Shown one piece after another: positions 25,176 through 35,006 of a stretch of 64,000 nucleotides of DNA. Source of the DNA: Alteromonadaceae bacterium M269. Its GTDB lineage: Bacteria; Pseudomonadota; Gammaproteobacteria; Enterobacterales; Alteromonadaceae. Location of the stretch: positions 1 to 64,000 of the forward strand of contig SMNZ01000002.1 of the NCBI GenBank assembly GCA_004353515.1, read 5' to 3'. Below the pieces are notes generated by a model, which saw nothing but the letters and a program-made list of their open reading frames with translations, had not been told where the DNA came from and did no database searches. The first letter of the stretch is position 1; each line of letters opens with the position of its first letter. The position numbers and the translations under genes are program-made.

Positions 25176-25565
25176 TCAGTTTGGCTCTTTATAACAAACA
25201 ACGCCGACTTCTACTTTACAGTCGACAACTAGGTCTGCAACCTGGCAGATTCTTGCGGGTGGATGTTCGCCGAAAATCTTCTGAAAAACCTTGTTAAATG
25301 ATTGAAAGTATCTGGCATCGGTCAGTATGACGGTGACATGCATAACGTCACATAAATCATAGTCGGCATCGCGCATAATGTTTAAACAGTTTTCGATGGC
25401 GATATGTGACTGCTCGACTATACCACCTTCAACAATTTCGCTATCACGCATAGGTGTTTGACCTGAAACATAAAGCCAGCCTGCGGCTTGAGTGGCGTTA
25501 GAGAAAGGTAAAGGTTGTCCTCCCGTACCCTGGTTTCCGGTACTACCGTGACGAATGATTGACAT
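25176..25565 (-). CDS. ridA: RidA family enamine/imine deaminase
   Basis: RidA hydrolyses 2-aminoacrylate and related enamines/imines made by PLP enzymes, and so protects other PLP enzymes. The 129-aa length is typical. The active-site Arg is in PPARICQVADL, the Glu in KVEVGVV, and YVSGQTP is the family block. It lies 2 nt after the deacylase gene and in the same operon. A PLP enzyme of the D-serine-dehydratase type, which would make its substrate, is encoded divergently at 28174. Confidence 0.92.
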   Translation of the reverse strand: MSIIRHGSTGNQGTGGQPLPFSNATQAAGWLYVSGQTPMRDSEIVEGGIVEQSHIAIENCLNIMRDADYDLCDVMHVTVILTDARYFQSFNKVFQKIFGEHPPARICQVADLVVDCKVEVGVVCYKEPN

Positions 25566-25567
25566 AG

Positions 25568-27013
25568 TTAACTACTCGAATGTGAACGTTTGATAAATTG
25601 GCCATGACCTTGGCCTTGAATTTTTTGATTGGCGTAGGCTATTTCGCCATTGACCCAAACAGATTGAATGCCCTTAGCTGCCTGTTGTGGCTGAGTGTAG
25701 GATGCCACGTCTTCGACCTTATCAAAGTCGAACAAAACCAAATCTGCCCAGTGACCAACACGAATGGCGCCTCGCTGGGGTAGTCTAAATTTTTCAGCTG
25801 ATAGCCCTGTCATTTTGTGAATAGCTTGGGGTAAATCGAACAACTGCTTTTCTCGACAATAGTGTTTGATAACACGAGGGAAAGCACCCCAAAGCCTAGG
25901 GTGTGGATGACGATTATCCGGTAATCCATCAGAGCCGACCATGGTCTTGTCATAGCTAAGGAATCGCTCAACGTCACCTTCATGCATACAGTGATAAACT
26001 GCTCCAGCAGGTTGCAATTTTTGAGCTGTTTCCATAAGGGACAAATTCCACTCAGAAGCAATATCAGCCAACATATTGCCTGCAACTTCTGGATGTGGAT
26101 CCGACCAGGAAATAAATATGTCGTACTCGTCTGTGACTTGAGACAAATCCAAGGTACTGGAACTCGCAGCGTAAGGGTAACAATCACAAGCGACATCTTG
26201 TTTTTTTGTCGCTTGGTGTAGCGTATCCAAGACTTCTTCTGAGCGCCCCCAATTACTCTTACCGGCGCATTTTATGTGGGATACCACTAGAGGTAAGTCT
26301 GCAGAATCAGCAGTATCGAAGGCTTCTTTTAGTGCCTCAATAATGGCCTCAAACTCACTTCTTAAGTGAGTGACATACATACCATCATATTTGGCAACAA
26401 CGGGAACGAGTTCCATCATCTCGCTGGTAGGAGCATGAATGGCAGTGGCATAGGCTAAACCAGAGCTTAACCCTATAGCACCAGAAGCTAAAGCTTTGTC
26501 TAACGCGGATTTCATTGTCGATATTTCAGCATCTGTTGCTGGTCTATCGAGTTCATCCATAGCGCCTGTTCTCAGTGTTGTATGGCCGATGAGTGCTGCG
26601 ACATTCGTTTTCGGTTTTGCTTGTTCTACCGCTTGAACATAGTCTGCGAAGGTTGGGTAGCGGAAGCTTGCCTTTAGACCTAATAAGTTAAGTGGGTCAG
26701 GAATTTCATAACGGGGTTTAAGGGGGCTAGCGCTAATTCCACAGTTGCCGACAATAACCGTTGTAATACCCTGACTGACCTTAGGAAGCATATCCGGTTG
26801 TTCAATCAACTGCATATCATCATGCGTATGAACATCGATGAACCCTGGAGATAAACAGAGCCCTTCTGCATCAATAACACGTTGAGCTTGCGCTGAAATA
26901 TTGGGCTCAATACAGGCTATCTTTCCGTCTAAAATCGCGACGTCAGCGTCAAACTGCGGTTGGCCTGTGCCGTCAATAACAACAGCATTTTTAATCAAGG
27001 TGTCGTATATCAT
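25568..27013 (-). CDS. N-acyl-D-amino-acid deacylase (D-aminoacylase)
   Basis: A cytoplasmic 481-aa amidohydrolase that removes the acyl group from N-acyl-D-amino acids. The zinc-binding and catalytic residues of the DAN family are all visible: IDVHTHDD near residue 64, the Cys of VGNCGIS near 94, VVSHIKCAGKSNWG near 215, a His in the ACDCYPYAAS region and Asp in MVGSDGLPDNRHPHP near 345. There is no signal peptide. It follows rpiR by 27 nt. Substrates could come from peptidoglycan turnover or acylated amino sugars. Together with RidA and the PLP enzyme it makes a complete D-amino-acid route. Confidence 0.92.
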   Translation of the reverse strand: MIYDTLIKNAVVIDGTGQPQFDADVAILDGKIACIEPNISAQAQRVIDAEGLCLSPGFIDVHTHDDMQLIEQPDMLPKVSQGITTVIVGNCGISASPLKPRYEIPDPLNLLGLKASFRYPTFADYVQAVEQAKPKTNVAALIGHTTLRTGAMDELDRPATDAEISTMKSALDKALASGAIGLSSGLAYATAIHAPTSEMMELVPVVAKYDGMYVTHLRSEFEAIIEALKEAFDTADSADLPLVVSHIKCAGKSNWGRSEEVLDTLHQATKKQDVACDCYPYAASSSTLDLSQVTDEYDIFISWSDPHPEVAGNMLADIASEWNLSLMETAQKLQPAGAVYHCMHEGDVERFLSYDKTMVGSDGLPDNRHPHPRLWGAFPRVIKHYCREKQLFDLPQAIHKMTGLSAEKFRLPQRGAIRVGHWADLVLFDFDKVEDVASYTQPQQAAKGIQSVWVNGEIAYANQKIQGQGHGQFIKRSHSSS

Positions 27014-27040
27014 GATCTATGTGATGCCAGTAGCCTGTGC

Positions 27041-27919
27041 TTAGTCGCCGAGAGGCAATCTTTCATGGCTATTAAAGTAGCTGTCGAGAACGAGTTTGAT
27101 ACGTCTTAACTTGTCTCTCGATGTTCGCTTCTTGGCAACAGCTAGCTCTGTCATCAGCACGTCTAAAGCCGCTAACATGGCATAACGCGACGTACTGGGA
27201 GAAAAGATAAAATCTGTTTCTTCGTATTTTATCGGGAGTACGGCGTCGGCAATATTAGCTAGTTCTGAGCCAGCACGCGTGATAGCAACTACTTTGGCAT
27301 TATATTGCTTAGCGATTTGAGCAGACTCTTTCACATCAGGGCTTACACCGCTTGCTGAAATACAGATTACCGCATCGTTATTACTCAGTGTCGATGCTGC
27401 CATATGCATGAGCATGGGATCTGAATAAGCCGTAGCTGGATAGCCTAGTCTAAATAGTCTGTGCTGGCTTTCTTGCGCAATCATGGTTGAACCACCACCA
27501 ACACCAAAAGTAAGAACTTGTCTAGCGTCCAGTATCTTCTCGACGGCGGAATTAATAATGTCTTCGGTGATCAGTTGCGCATTATCATCAAGTGATTTCT
27601 TAATGGCATCGTAATGTCCGTGAAGTCCTTCGACTTCATCTTTGGTTTCTGAGATGAAACGTTGACCCACTGCAATCGACTGGGCGAGGCGTAATTTTAA
27701 ACTGCGAACGTTTTCACAGTTAACTGACTTGGCAAAGCGGGTAATAGTTGCTTCGCTGACTTGGGCTCTATTGGCTATATCTGTGATACTCGCGCCAGCA
27801 GTGAACGTCAGATCTTCGAGTATAACGGTAGCGACTTTCTTTTCTGCGTCGCTTAAATGATTAAAACTTTCAGTGATTTTAGTAACGATGTCTAAGTCGT
27901 AACTCATATTGTTTCCCAT
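27041..27919 (-). CDS. RpiR/MurR-family regulator (HTH + SIS)
   Basis: A 292-aa protein: an HTH at about 5-80 (LSDAEKKVATVILEDLTFTAG…SITDIANRAQVSEATITRFAKSVNC) and a SIS sugar-phosphate-binding domain at about 120-260 (VLTFGVGGGSTMIAQ, AVICISASGVSPDVKESAQIAK). Such regulators sense amino-sugar phosphates such as GlcNAc-6-P or MurNAc-6-P. It heads the leftward operon. A 19-bp palindrome lies 12 bp upstream of its start, between it and the divergent operon. It probably represses both until the sugar phosphate appears. Confidence 0.9.
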   Translation of the reverse strand: MGNNMSYDLDIVTKITESFNHLSDAEKKVATVILEDLTFTAGASITDIANRAQVSEATITRFAKSVNCENVRSLKLRLAQSIAVGQRFISETKDEVEGLHGHYDAIKKSLDDNAQLITEDIINSAVEKILDARQVLTFGVGGGSTMIAQESQHRLFRLGYPATAYSDPMLMHMAASTLSNNDAVICISASGVSPDVKESAQIAKQYNAKVVAITRAGSELANIADAVLPIKYEETDFIFSPSTSRYAMLAALDVLMTELAVAKKRTSRDKLRRIKLVLDSYFNSHERLPLGD

Positions 27920-27930
27920 CTATGTATCGC

Positions 27931-27949
27931 ATTTGTGATTGTCACAAAT
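27931..27949. promoter_or_regulatory. 19-bp palindrome, likely RpiR operator
   Basis: Perfect arms ATTTGTGA and TCACAAAT around a TTG centre. It sits in the 254-bp gap between the two divergent operons, just upstream of the rpiR start. The spacing of the TGTGA/TCACA half-sites is 3 bp, not the 6 bp of a CRP site. Confidence 0.6.
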
Positions 27950-28173
27950 TTGATGTCAAAAAGGCATGGTTTCACTTGCTTTATCAAACTCCGGTAAAGC
28001 TTTTTTCCAATGCATTGTTGGTTAGTCTACATGCAATGTAAAAAAATATCATTAAAAATGTTAATTGGTTGAAAGTTTCTATTATTGATATTAGACTGAT
28101 CACGAAATGTAAAGGGGTATTTTCTCTTTTATTTTATAATTTTCATATAAATCAATTGTTTGGTTGTTGTTCG

Positions 28174-29445
28174 ATGAATTGTTGTAGTGAAAGAAAGTAT
28201 TATTCTGAGGCAAGTGAGTTATCGCAAGATCGCTCAGATGATCACCGATCCACACAATTTATTGACAAAAACTTGCTGAAAGAAGACGTTCCATTACCAG
28301 CCGCTGTCATTTATGAAGCATCGCTTCAAAATAACTTGGAATGGATGCAGGATTTCGCGCAAGAACACAATATTCAATTAGCTCCTCATGGCAAAACCAC
28401 CATGGCACCAGCATTGTTTAAACAACAAATTGACGCGGGAGCTTGGGGAATGACGCTAGCGACCGCTGAGCAAGTGGTTGTTGCTTACCGACACGGCATC
28501 AAACAATTGCTGATGGCTAATCAGTTGGTTGGGGATGCGAATATGCACCTTATCAGTGAGGTGTTAGATGACCCTAGCGTTGAGTTCTATTGTCTTGTTG
28601 ATTCAGTCGAGAATATCCAAAGGTTAAATGATTTCTACCGTTGTAGAGGGCAGTCTCTCAATGTATTGATTGAAATTGGCTCTGAACAGGGGCGTTGTGG
28701 TTGCGTCGATGAGGGCACTCTCGAAGCTGTGTTGTCTGTGCTGAAAGTTTCTAACAATATCAAACTCGCGGGTTTGGAGTTTTATGAAGGCGTATTAAAA
28801 GACGCTGAGCAAATTGATCATTTCCTTGGTCGTTTTGAAGCGATCTTCAATGATTTATCTGAAAGAGCGGTATTCGACACTGAACAGGTTTTAGTGACAG
28901 GCGCGGGTAGCGCTTGGTATGACAAAGTATCGACTTTATTCCAAAGGCTAGTGAAGCCGAATGTACTTTGCCTTATTCGCCCAGGTTGTTATCTCATACA
29001 CGATAAAGGGCTGTGTGATCGAGGGCAGCAACAAATCCTGGCACGCAATACATTCGCTGGCCAAATGAAAACCAAGTTAACTTCGTCTCTAGAAGTTTGT
29101 GCTTACGTATTGTCTAAGCCCAGCCCCAATCGAATTATTGTTGGTTTGGGTAAGCGAGATGTTGCTTTTGACGCTGGACTTCCTATTCCACAGTGGTCGT
29201 ATCGTCAAAGTTGGCCGCATCAAAAATCCATAGTGGGTATGCAAGTTAAGAACTTGATGGATCATCATACCTATATCGATATAGATGAAGAAACAGATGT
29301 GAAGGTTGGCGATATTATTGGTTTTGCAACATCACACCCTTGTCTGACTTTAGATAAGTGGTCGCGGTTACATTTAGTTGATCACGAACTCAATATTGTC
29401 GATGAAGTCAGGACCTATTTTCGGCCAGAGGTGGAGATTAACTGA
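28174..29445 (+). CDS. PLP enzyme of the D-serine dehydratase / D-threonine aldolase type
   Basis: A fold-type III PLP enzyme (alanine-racemase-like barrel) that deaminates or cleaves D-amino acids. Lys in LAPHGKTTMAPAL is the PLP lysine. The C-terminal domain carries the metal-binding pair in SHPCLTLDKW (His and Cys), the signature of eukaryotic-type D-serine dehydratase (DSD1) and D-threonine aldolase. The ATG at 28174 is chosen as start; a TTG at 28069 would add 35 odd, Cys-rich residues. Its TGA shares a base with the ATG of the next gene. Deamination products would be RidA substrates. Confidence 0.85.
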   Translation: MNCCSERKYYSEASELSQDRSDDHRSTQFIDKNLLKEDVPLPAAVIYEASLQNNLEWMQDFAQEHNIQLAPHGKTTMAPALFKQQIDAGAWGMTLATAEQVVVAYRHGIKQLLMANQLVGDANMHLISEVLDDPSVEFYCLVDSVENIQRLNDFYRCRGQSLNVLIEIGSEQGRCGCVDEGTLEAVLSVLKVSNNIKLAGLEFYEGVLKDAEQIDHFLGRFEAIFNDLSERAVFDTEQVLVTGAGSAWYDKVSTLFQRLVKPNVLCLIRPGCYLIHDKGLCDRGQQQILARNTFAGQMKTKLTSSLEVCAYVLSKPSPNRIIVGLGKRDVAFDAGLPIPQWSYRQSWPHQKSIVGMQVKNLMDHHTYIDIDEETDVKVGDIIGFATSHPCLTLDKWSRLHLVDHELNIVDEVRTYFRPEVEIN

Positions 29446-31871
29446 TGGTCAATTGGCGTAAGCTCTCGTTAGTCGGATTGGCGCTGATTCTTCAGATGGC
29501 CATCGTCTATGCTGCGCTTGCGAACGAAGAGTATGATGACTTGGTATTAATGCCTTGGCCACAAACACTTGAAAGAGGTGATGGTCAGCTCATCCTCTCT
29601 AATGTTATTGATGTTCGTTTTACTGACTATCGTTCTTCACGTCTTCAACATAATGCTAATCGATTGCTAGAACAGTGGGCTCAGTTGGGAAATGAAGGTT
29701 CGACACGTGCTTCCAGAGACAAAACACTCGTAGAAATAAACGTCAGTCGCGAAGCGCTTAGTCATGAATCTGTTTTGCAGAATGACGAAAGCTATCAGTT
29801 GAGCATTAATGCTGAAGGGATTTTACTCGAATCTGCTGAGCCTTTAGGGGCGATACGAGGTATGCAAACGTTATCGCAACTGTTGCAAGTGTCTGAACAA
29901 GGCGTTCGTTCTCTACCTTATATGCAAATTGACGATCACCCGAGGTTTAAATGGCGTGGTGTACTGCTTGATTCTGCACGGCATTTTATTCCGCTGGATG
30001 TGATTAAAAGACAGTTAGATGGCATGGCCAGTGCAAAAATGAATGTGTTGCATTGGCACTTAACCGATGATCAGGGTTGGCGTATTGAGTCTAAGTCTTA
30101 TCCTAAGTTGCACGAGTTAGGCTCCGATGGTTTGTATTATCGCCAGGATGAAATTCGTGAACTGGTGGCCTATGCCTATGACAGGGGAATTCGAGTGATT
30201 CCCGAAGTCGATATGCCAGGGCACGCCAGTGCTATAGCGGCGGCTTATCCTGAACTCATCTCGCTACCCGGCCCTTATGAGATTGAACGTCAGTGGGGAA
30301 TTCATCAGCCAACGTTGAATCCAATCAATGAGAATGTCTATCAGTTTGCTGATGGCTTGTTTAAAGAGCTCAGTGAATTATTCCCAGATCCATACTTCCA
30401 TATTGGCGGTGACGAAGTTGATCCGTATCAGTGGAACAAGAACGAGGCGATACAAGCTTTTATCAAGCGCCATCAACTCAAAGATTATAAAGGCATGCAA
30501 GCACACTTTAATCAGCGTGTTGAGAAAATTTTAGCGAGCCATGGCAAGAAGATGATTGGATGGGATGAGATCTTCCATCCGTCATTGTCGAAAGACATCG
30601 TTATTCAATCGTGGCGTGGACATGATTCATTGAATCATGTTGTTAGAGAAGGTGGGCAAGGGATCCTATCGACAGGGTTCTATATAGACCAACCCCAGCC
30701 TACAGATTATCACTATCGAAACGATCCAAATCCGCTGCCAGTGCCGAAGCTGGATAATTTAAAACCTAGTGAAGATTGGCAAACCTGGTTTTTTACTATG
30801 CCAAGGTTGAGAGGCTCAGCAGTTACAGGGCAATTTACTCTCATTAAGAACAATGGAAGCGTACGTGGCTTCATCGATTTTGCAGGACGCTCACGCAAGG
30901 CTTTGTCAGGTATCGAGATTGTTGGCAATAAAGTGCGCTTTAATGTTGATACTTGGATGGGACCGTTTTCACCTGTCATTACATTGAATGCCAATAAGCT
31001 GAGTGGGTATGGCGTGGTGGCAAATGGTCACTACAACATAACAGGCGAGCTGATTGGTGGGAGTGATATTGAAGGCTCGCATATCTCGCTAGGCGTAGTG
31101 AATCCCGAGCTTAGCCAGGCGGAGCAAGATCGTATTTTAGGTGCTGAAGCTACACTCTGGGGTGAGAATGTGGTGGCAGATGTGATGGATTTACGCCTTT
31201 GGCCTCGCACTTATGCTATCGCCGAGCGCTTATGGTCAGCAAGAGAAGTGAATGATGCAGAATGGATGTATCAACGCCTTGAAGGTATTTCTGAATGGTC
31301 TGAACAAGTTATCGGGCTAGAGCACAACAAACAGGCTCGCCAAGGAATGCAGCGTTTAGTTAGCTCTGATGATATTGAGCCTCTGGCGATTTTGGCAGAA
31401 GCGGTTGAGCAGGCGCAGTATTATCATCGTCATCACACTCGAGCTAAAGCTGATAACTACCACCAAGCATCTCCGCTCGATAATTTTGTTGATACTTTGC
31501 CAGTTGAGAACTTAACCACACGTCATTTAAATCAGCTGGTGGATACTTGGCTTGCTGATACGACTAACAAAGCCAACGAACAGGCTATTTCATCCTTATT
31601 GAGTCGTTGGATAAACAATGAAAAACGCCTCGAAGAATTAACTAAAACAAACCCCGATTTGAGCTATTTGATGCCGAGCGCGCACAGCGTTAAGCAGGTA
31701 TCTGCTCTGGGTTTGTCACTGATAAAGATTATTAAGGGAAAAAATAAAATGACACTAGATATGGAAAAAAACGCGCGGAAAACACTGGTTGATGCGATGC
31801 AAATTCAAGCTGAAACAGTGGTTTCTGCGGCCTATGTGGTTGAGAAGTTACTTAGGCATGCTTCGGCATAG
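29445..31871 (+). CDS. GH20 beta-N-acetylhexosaminidase with a large insertion
   Basis: An 808-aa secreted exo-hexosaminidase. It has a signal peptide (LVGLALILQMAIVYAALA), a GH20b domain (QMQTLSQLLQ-like), and a catalytic barrel with RFKWRGVLLDSARHF, LHWHLTDDQGWRIES, PEVDMPGHASA and FHIGGDEVDPYQW (Asp-Glu pair). The barrel is interrupted at about 425-560 by a beta-rich segment (TMPRLRGSAVTGQFTLIKNNG…) before ILGAEATLWGE. The C-terminal 200 residues are helical. It overlaps the PLP-enzyme gene and precedes the TonB receptor. It probably acts on the periplasmic side on imported oligomers. Confidence 0.9.
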   Translation: MVNWRKLSLVGLALILQMAIVYAALANEEYDDLVLMPWPQTLERGDGQLILSNVIDVRFTDYRSSRLQHNANRLLEQWAQLGNEGSTRASRDKTLVEINVSREALSHESVLQNDESYQLSINAEGILLESAEPLGAIRGMQTLSQLLQVSEQGVRSLPYMQIDDHPRFKWRGVLLDSARHFIPLDVIKRQLDGMASAKMNVLHWHLTDDQGWRIESKSYPKLHELGSDGLYYRQDEIRELVAYAYDRGIRVIPEVDMPGHASAIAAAYPELISLPGPYEIERQWGIHQPTLNPINENVYQFADGLFKELSELFPDPYFHIGGDEVDPYQWNKNEAIQAFIKRHQLKDYKGMQAHFNQRVEKILASHGKKMIGWDEIFHPSLSKDIVIQSWRGHDSLNHVVREGGQGILSTGFYIDQPQPTDYHYRNDPNPLPVPKLDNLKPSEDWQTWFFTMPRLRGSAVTGQFTLIKNNGSVRGFIDFAGRSRKALSGIEIVGNKVRFNVDTWMGPFSPVITLNANKLSGYGVVANGHYNITGELIGGSDIEGSHISLGVVNPELSQAEQDRILGAEATLWGENVVADVMDLRLWPRTYAIAERLWSAREVNDAEWMYQRLEGISEWSEQVIGLEHNKQARQGMQRLVSSDDIEPLAILAEAVEQAQYYHRHHTRAKADNYHQASPLDNFVDTLPVENLTTRHLNQLVDTWLADTTNKANEQAISSLLSRWINNEKRLEELTKTNPDLSYLMPSAHSVKQVSALGLSLIKIIKGKNKMTLDMEKNARKTLVDAMQIQAETVVSAAYVVEKLLRHASA

Positions 31872-32018
31872 ACTTTTAAATTTAAAAATGACAGCGCTGG
31901 ACATTTTCAGCGAAAAGACTAAATTATAGGGAAGACAGGCACTAGGGATAGCAAAAACTAGTACAGGCTCGTATGTGGTATCTCGAGCATTTGGAACACA
32001 ATGAAATTGGAGTTAAGC

Positions 32019-34931
32019 ATGAGTATAAAAAGAGGAAAGGATTTTGTTAAAAAAGCTAAATCGCCTTTAATTTATGGCTTTGCGACCTTGGCACTGTCTG
32101 CATGGGCGGGGCAAATAGCGGCGCAAGAGCAAGAAGATAAAGATGACGATATAGAAAAAATCGAAGTCACAGGGATTCGAGCCAGTCTTGATAGAGCGCT
32201 TGCTATTAAGCGTGCAGCTACCGGTATTGTTGATGCTATCTCAGCAGAGGATATCGGTTCATTCCCCGATGAGAACATTGCAGAGTCATTGCAACGTATC
32301 TCGGGTGTTACCATTACACGTCAGCGTGGTGAAGGTTCGCGTATCAGTATCCGTGGTTTAGGGTCTGGTCTGAACTTAACCTTGTTGAACGAACAGCAGA
32401 TTGCATCGTCGGTTTTGTTCTCTGATGAACAGCCTAGCCGTGGTTTTAACTTTGCACTACTCGCATCAGAAGTTATTTCATCTGCTGAAATCTATAAGAG
32501 CCCTGAAGCTTGGATCGATGAAGGTGGTGTTGGTGGTACGGTTATCTTGCGTACACTGAAGCCTCTCGATCTGGACAAGCCGCTACTGAGCGTTCGAGCA
32601 GAAGGCGGTTATTCTGAGCTGGCTGATGAATTCGACCCGCGTTTCACTATCACAGCGGGTGCTAAATCTAAAAATGAAAAGTGGGGCGGTGTGATCTCAT
32701 TCTCGGATACCCAGAGAAGTATCCGTAGTGACTTTACTGGCCCTAACAGTGCCTACACACCTCGACCTCTGGATATCAATTCTGATGGTATTCTGGATTT
32801 TGGTGTTGTTCCGGTAGGTACGCCTGATCCAACGCGTGGTTTCGGTGAAGCGCCAGGCAACAGTGTTGAAATTCAAGGTGTTGACGTTTTTGATGATGCT
32901 GGCAACTTGATTGGTATCGGTGGTGTTCAATCGCTTAACCCTGTGTTCCAACCTAACTTTATCATCAGTGAATTGAATATCTCTGAAAGACAAAGAACCG
33001 GTGGTTCAGGTACGCTGCAATTCAAACCAAATGACAGATGGGAATTTACGCTTAACGGCTTGTATTCAGAGTTGACTGAAGAAGGTGAACGTAACTCGTC
33101 TGTATTACTTGGATTCGTGGAAGAAAACTCTAGCTTGGGTGTTACGGTAACGCCGGTTAACGACGCGGTTATTATCAACAACACGCTAGTGGCAGGGACT
33201 ATTCCAACGCGTATTACTGATGGCCCTAATTTTACCGGTAACCGTGGGCAAACAATCACGACTGAATTGTCATCTTTCACCATTGATGCAAAATCAGATA
33301 CCTATGCGGTTGATTTAGAATCTAAGTTCAACTCTTCTGACGGGAAATGGGAGATTATTTCTCACCTTGGTCGTACTGAAGCAACAACAGATTCAAGCTC
33401 TCGTACTTTAGCAACTGCAACAGTTGATACTGTTATCCAGTTCGATTTGCGCGTTGGCGAAAACGGTGCTGCTGCTGGTCCACGCCTGAGCAACCAAGCT
33501 GAACTACAAGCGAATAACGCCCAAGGTACAGGTCCATTTGTACTGAACGACATTGGCCAATTAGGTGGTTTCGGCCAGGGCTTCAGTTTTGCGAACTTCC
33601 AGGATGTGGACTTCGAGCAAGACCAGGATTATTTCAGTGTTGATGCGAAATACTTCCTAGAAAGTGACATCTTTAGCTCTATTCGTTTTGGTGCTAAATA
33701 TCGTAGCCAGGGACAAACACGTAATCGTACGTTGGCGCAGCCTGGTGCAGGCTTGAGAGATGGTAGTAACCCGTTTGCGCTGAATGTTGAATCATTCGGT
33801 GGCACGCCAACGCCAGATGACTTCCTTGGTGGTGGTTTTAGTGACGGTCTTAACGGGTTCTTGATACCTGATCCTCAGCAAATTGATGAGCTTATTTCAA
33901 CGGGCTTTGGTGACGGAGATGTGTTCCAGGAACAGCCAGAAGATATAGCGAACTTTACCATCGAAGAAGATATTTTCTCTGCGTTTGGTCAGCTTAACTT
34001 CGACCTTGAACAAGGTATTCGCGGTAATATCGGTTTAAGAGCTATTCGTGTGAATCGCGATTCTCAAGCGCTTGAAATTATCAACGGTATTACAACGCCG
34101 TTCCAACAAAGAGATTCATTAACTGAATTCTTACCTAGCGTTAACTTAGCCTTTGATATAACAGATAATTTTGTTTTCAGAACAGCGGCATCTCGTACTT
34201 TGGCTCTACCTGAGTTTACCCAGTTAGCGCCGGTATTGTTGAACTTCAACGATATTACTAACACGGGTAATGGTGGTAACCCTGACCTTGACCCATTCGT
34301 GACGGACAACTTCGACTTGTCGTTTGAGTACTATCACGGCGAAGGCAATGCGGTTAGCTTAGGCTTGTTCTACAAAGACATCGGTTCGTTTGTTGTGTTA
34401 GGTACGGATATTCGTCAGGTTAATGGTGAAGATGTACTCGTGAGTTTGCCAACCAATGGTGGCGGCGGTGAAGTTAGCGGTGTGGAATTCGCTGTCTTAC
34501 AGAACTTCGACTTCTTTGAAGGTATTTGGTCAAACTTCGGTGTTCAAGCCAACTATACCTACTCTGACAGTGAAACAACGACGTCAGATCCTGTGACTGG
34601 TATTGATTTACAGCTACCTGGTTTGTCTCGTCACACAGCTAATGCGTCTCTCTTCTACGATGATGGTAAATGGTCATCTCGTTTAGCTTGGGCATATCGT
34701 ACTGGCTTCTTTGTTGGCATCCAGAACAACAACGCTGTGTTTAATAACCAGACTCGTCAGGTTGATTGGAACCTTAACTACAACATTAACGATCACCTTT
34801 CGGTTTTTGTTGAAGGTATCAACATTACTGATGAAAACACCAACGGTGGGTTTGCAGGTACGCCGGAGCGTATCATCACGCAAGGCCGCTTCGGTCGCCG
34901 TTACTTCTTCGGCGTAAATTATAAGTTCTAA
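32019..34931 (+). CDS. TonB-dependent receptor, amino-sugar/chitooligosaccharide type
   Basis: An outer-membrane importer of about 970 aa. The start is placed at 32019 because GGAG lies 6 nt upstream; the ATG at 32001 is also possible. It has a signal peptide (SPLIYGFATLALSAWAGQIAAQ), a TonB-box region (IEKIEVTG), a plug with IGSFPDENIAESLQRISGV and RISIRGLGSGLNLTLLN, and a barrel ending FGRRYFFGVNYKF with a terminal Phe. This plug type is frequent in chitin-oligomer and GlcNAc loci of marine gammaproteobacteria. It stands in the operon of the second GH20 and the GlcNAc kinase. Confidence 0.92.
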   Translation: MSIKRGKDFVKKAKSPLIYGFATLALSAWAGQIAAQEQEDKDDDIEKIEVTGIRASLDRALAIKRAATGIVDAISAEDIGSFPDENIAESLQRISGVTITRQRGEGSRISIRGLGSGLNLTLLNEQQIASSVLFSDEQPSRGFNFALLASEVISSAEIYKSPEAWIDEGGVGGTVILRTLKPLDLDKPLLSVRAEGGYSELADEFDPRFTITAGAKSKNEKWGGVISFSDTQRSIRSDFTGPNSAYTPRPLDINSDGILDFGVVPVGTPDPTRGFGEAPGNSVEIQGVDVFDDAGNLIGIGGVQSLNPVFQPNFIISELNISERQRTGGSGTLQFKPNDRWEFTLNGLYSELTEEGERNSSVLLGFVEENSSLGVTVTPVNDAVIINNTLVAGTIPTRITDGPNFTGNRGQTITTELSSFTIDAKSDTYAVDLESKFNSSDGKWEIISHLGRTEATTDSSSRTLATATVDTVIQFDLRVGENGAAAGPRLSNQAELQANNAQGTGPFVLNDIGQLGGFGQGFSFANFQDVDFEQDQDYFSVDAKYFLESDIFSSIRFGAKYRSQGQTRNRTLAQPGAGLRDGSNPFALNVESFGGTPTPDDFLGGGFSDGLNGFLIPDPQQIDELISTGFGDGDVFQEQPEDIANFTIEEDIFSAFGQLNFDLEQGIRGNIGLRAIRVNRDSQALEIINGITTPFQQRDSLTEFLPSVNLAFDITDNFVFRTAASRTLALPEFTQLAPVLLNFNDITNTGNGGNPDLDPFVTDNFDLSFEYYHGEGNAVSLGLFYKDIGSFVVLGTDIRQVNGEDVLVSLPTNGGGGEVSGVEFAVLQNFDFFEGIWSNFGVQANYTYSDSETTTSDPVTGIDLQLPGLSRHTANASLFYDDGKWSSRLAWAYRTGFFVGIQNNNAVFNNQTRQVDWNLNYNINDHLSVFVEGINITDENTNGGFAGTPERIITQGRFGRRYFFGVNYKF

Positions 34932-34942
34932 CATCTCTTGTA

Positions 34943-34970
34943 GTCAGCATTCGCAGTTGCGGGTGCTGAC
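34943..34970 (+). terminator. weak hairpin after the TonB receptor
   Basis: GTCAGCA and TGCTGAC form a 7-bp stem around a 14-nt loop, followed by TTTATT. It may lower expression of the genes downstream. Confidence 0.4.
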
Positions 34971-35006
34971 TTTATTGATGGTCGGAATTTTGGATAGTGA
35001 AGTTGA

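Noticed and set aside
27931-27949. CRP binding site
   Set aside because: The TGTGA and TCACA halves are 3 bp apart instead of 6.
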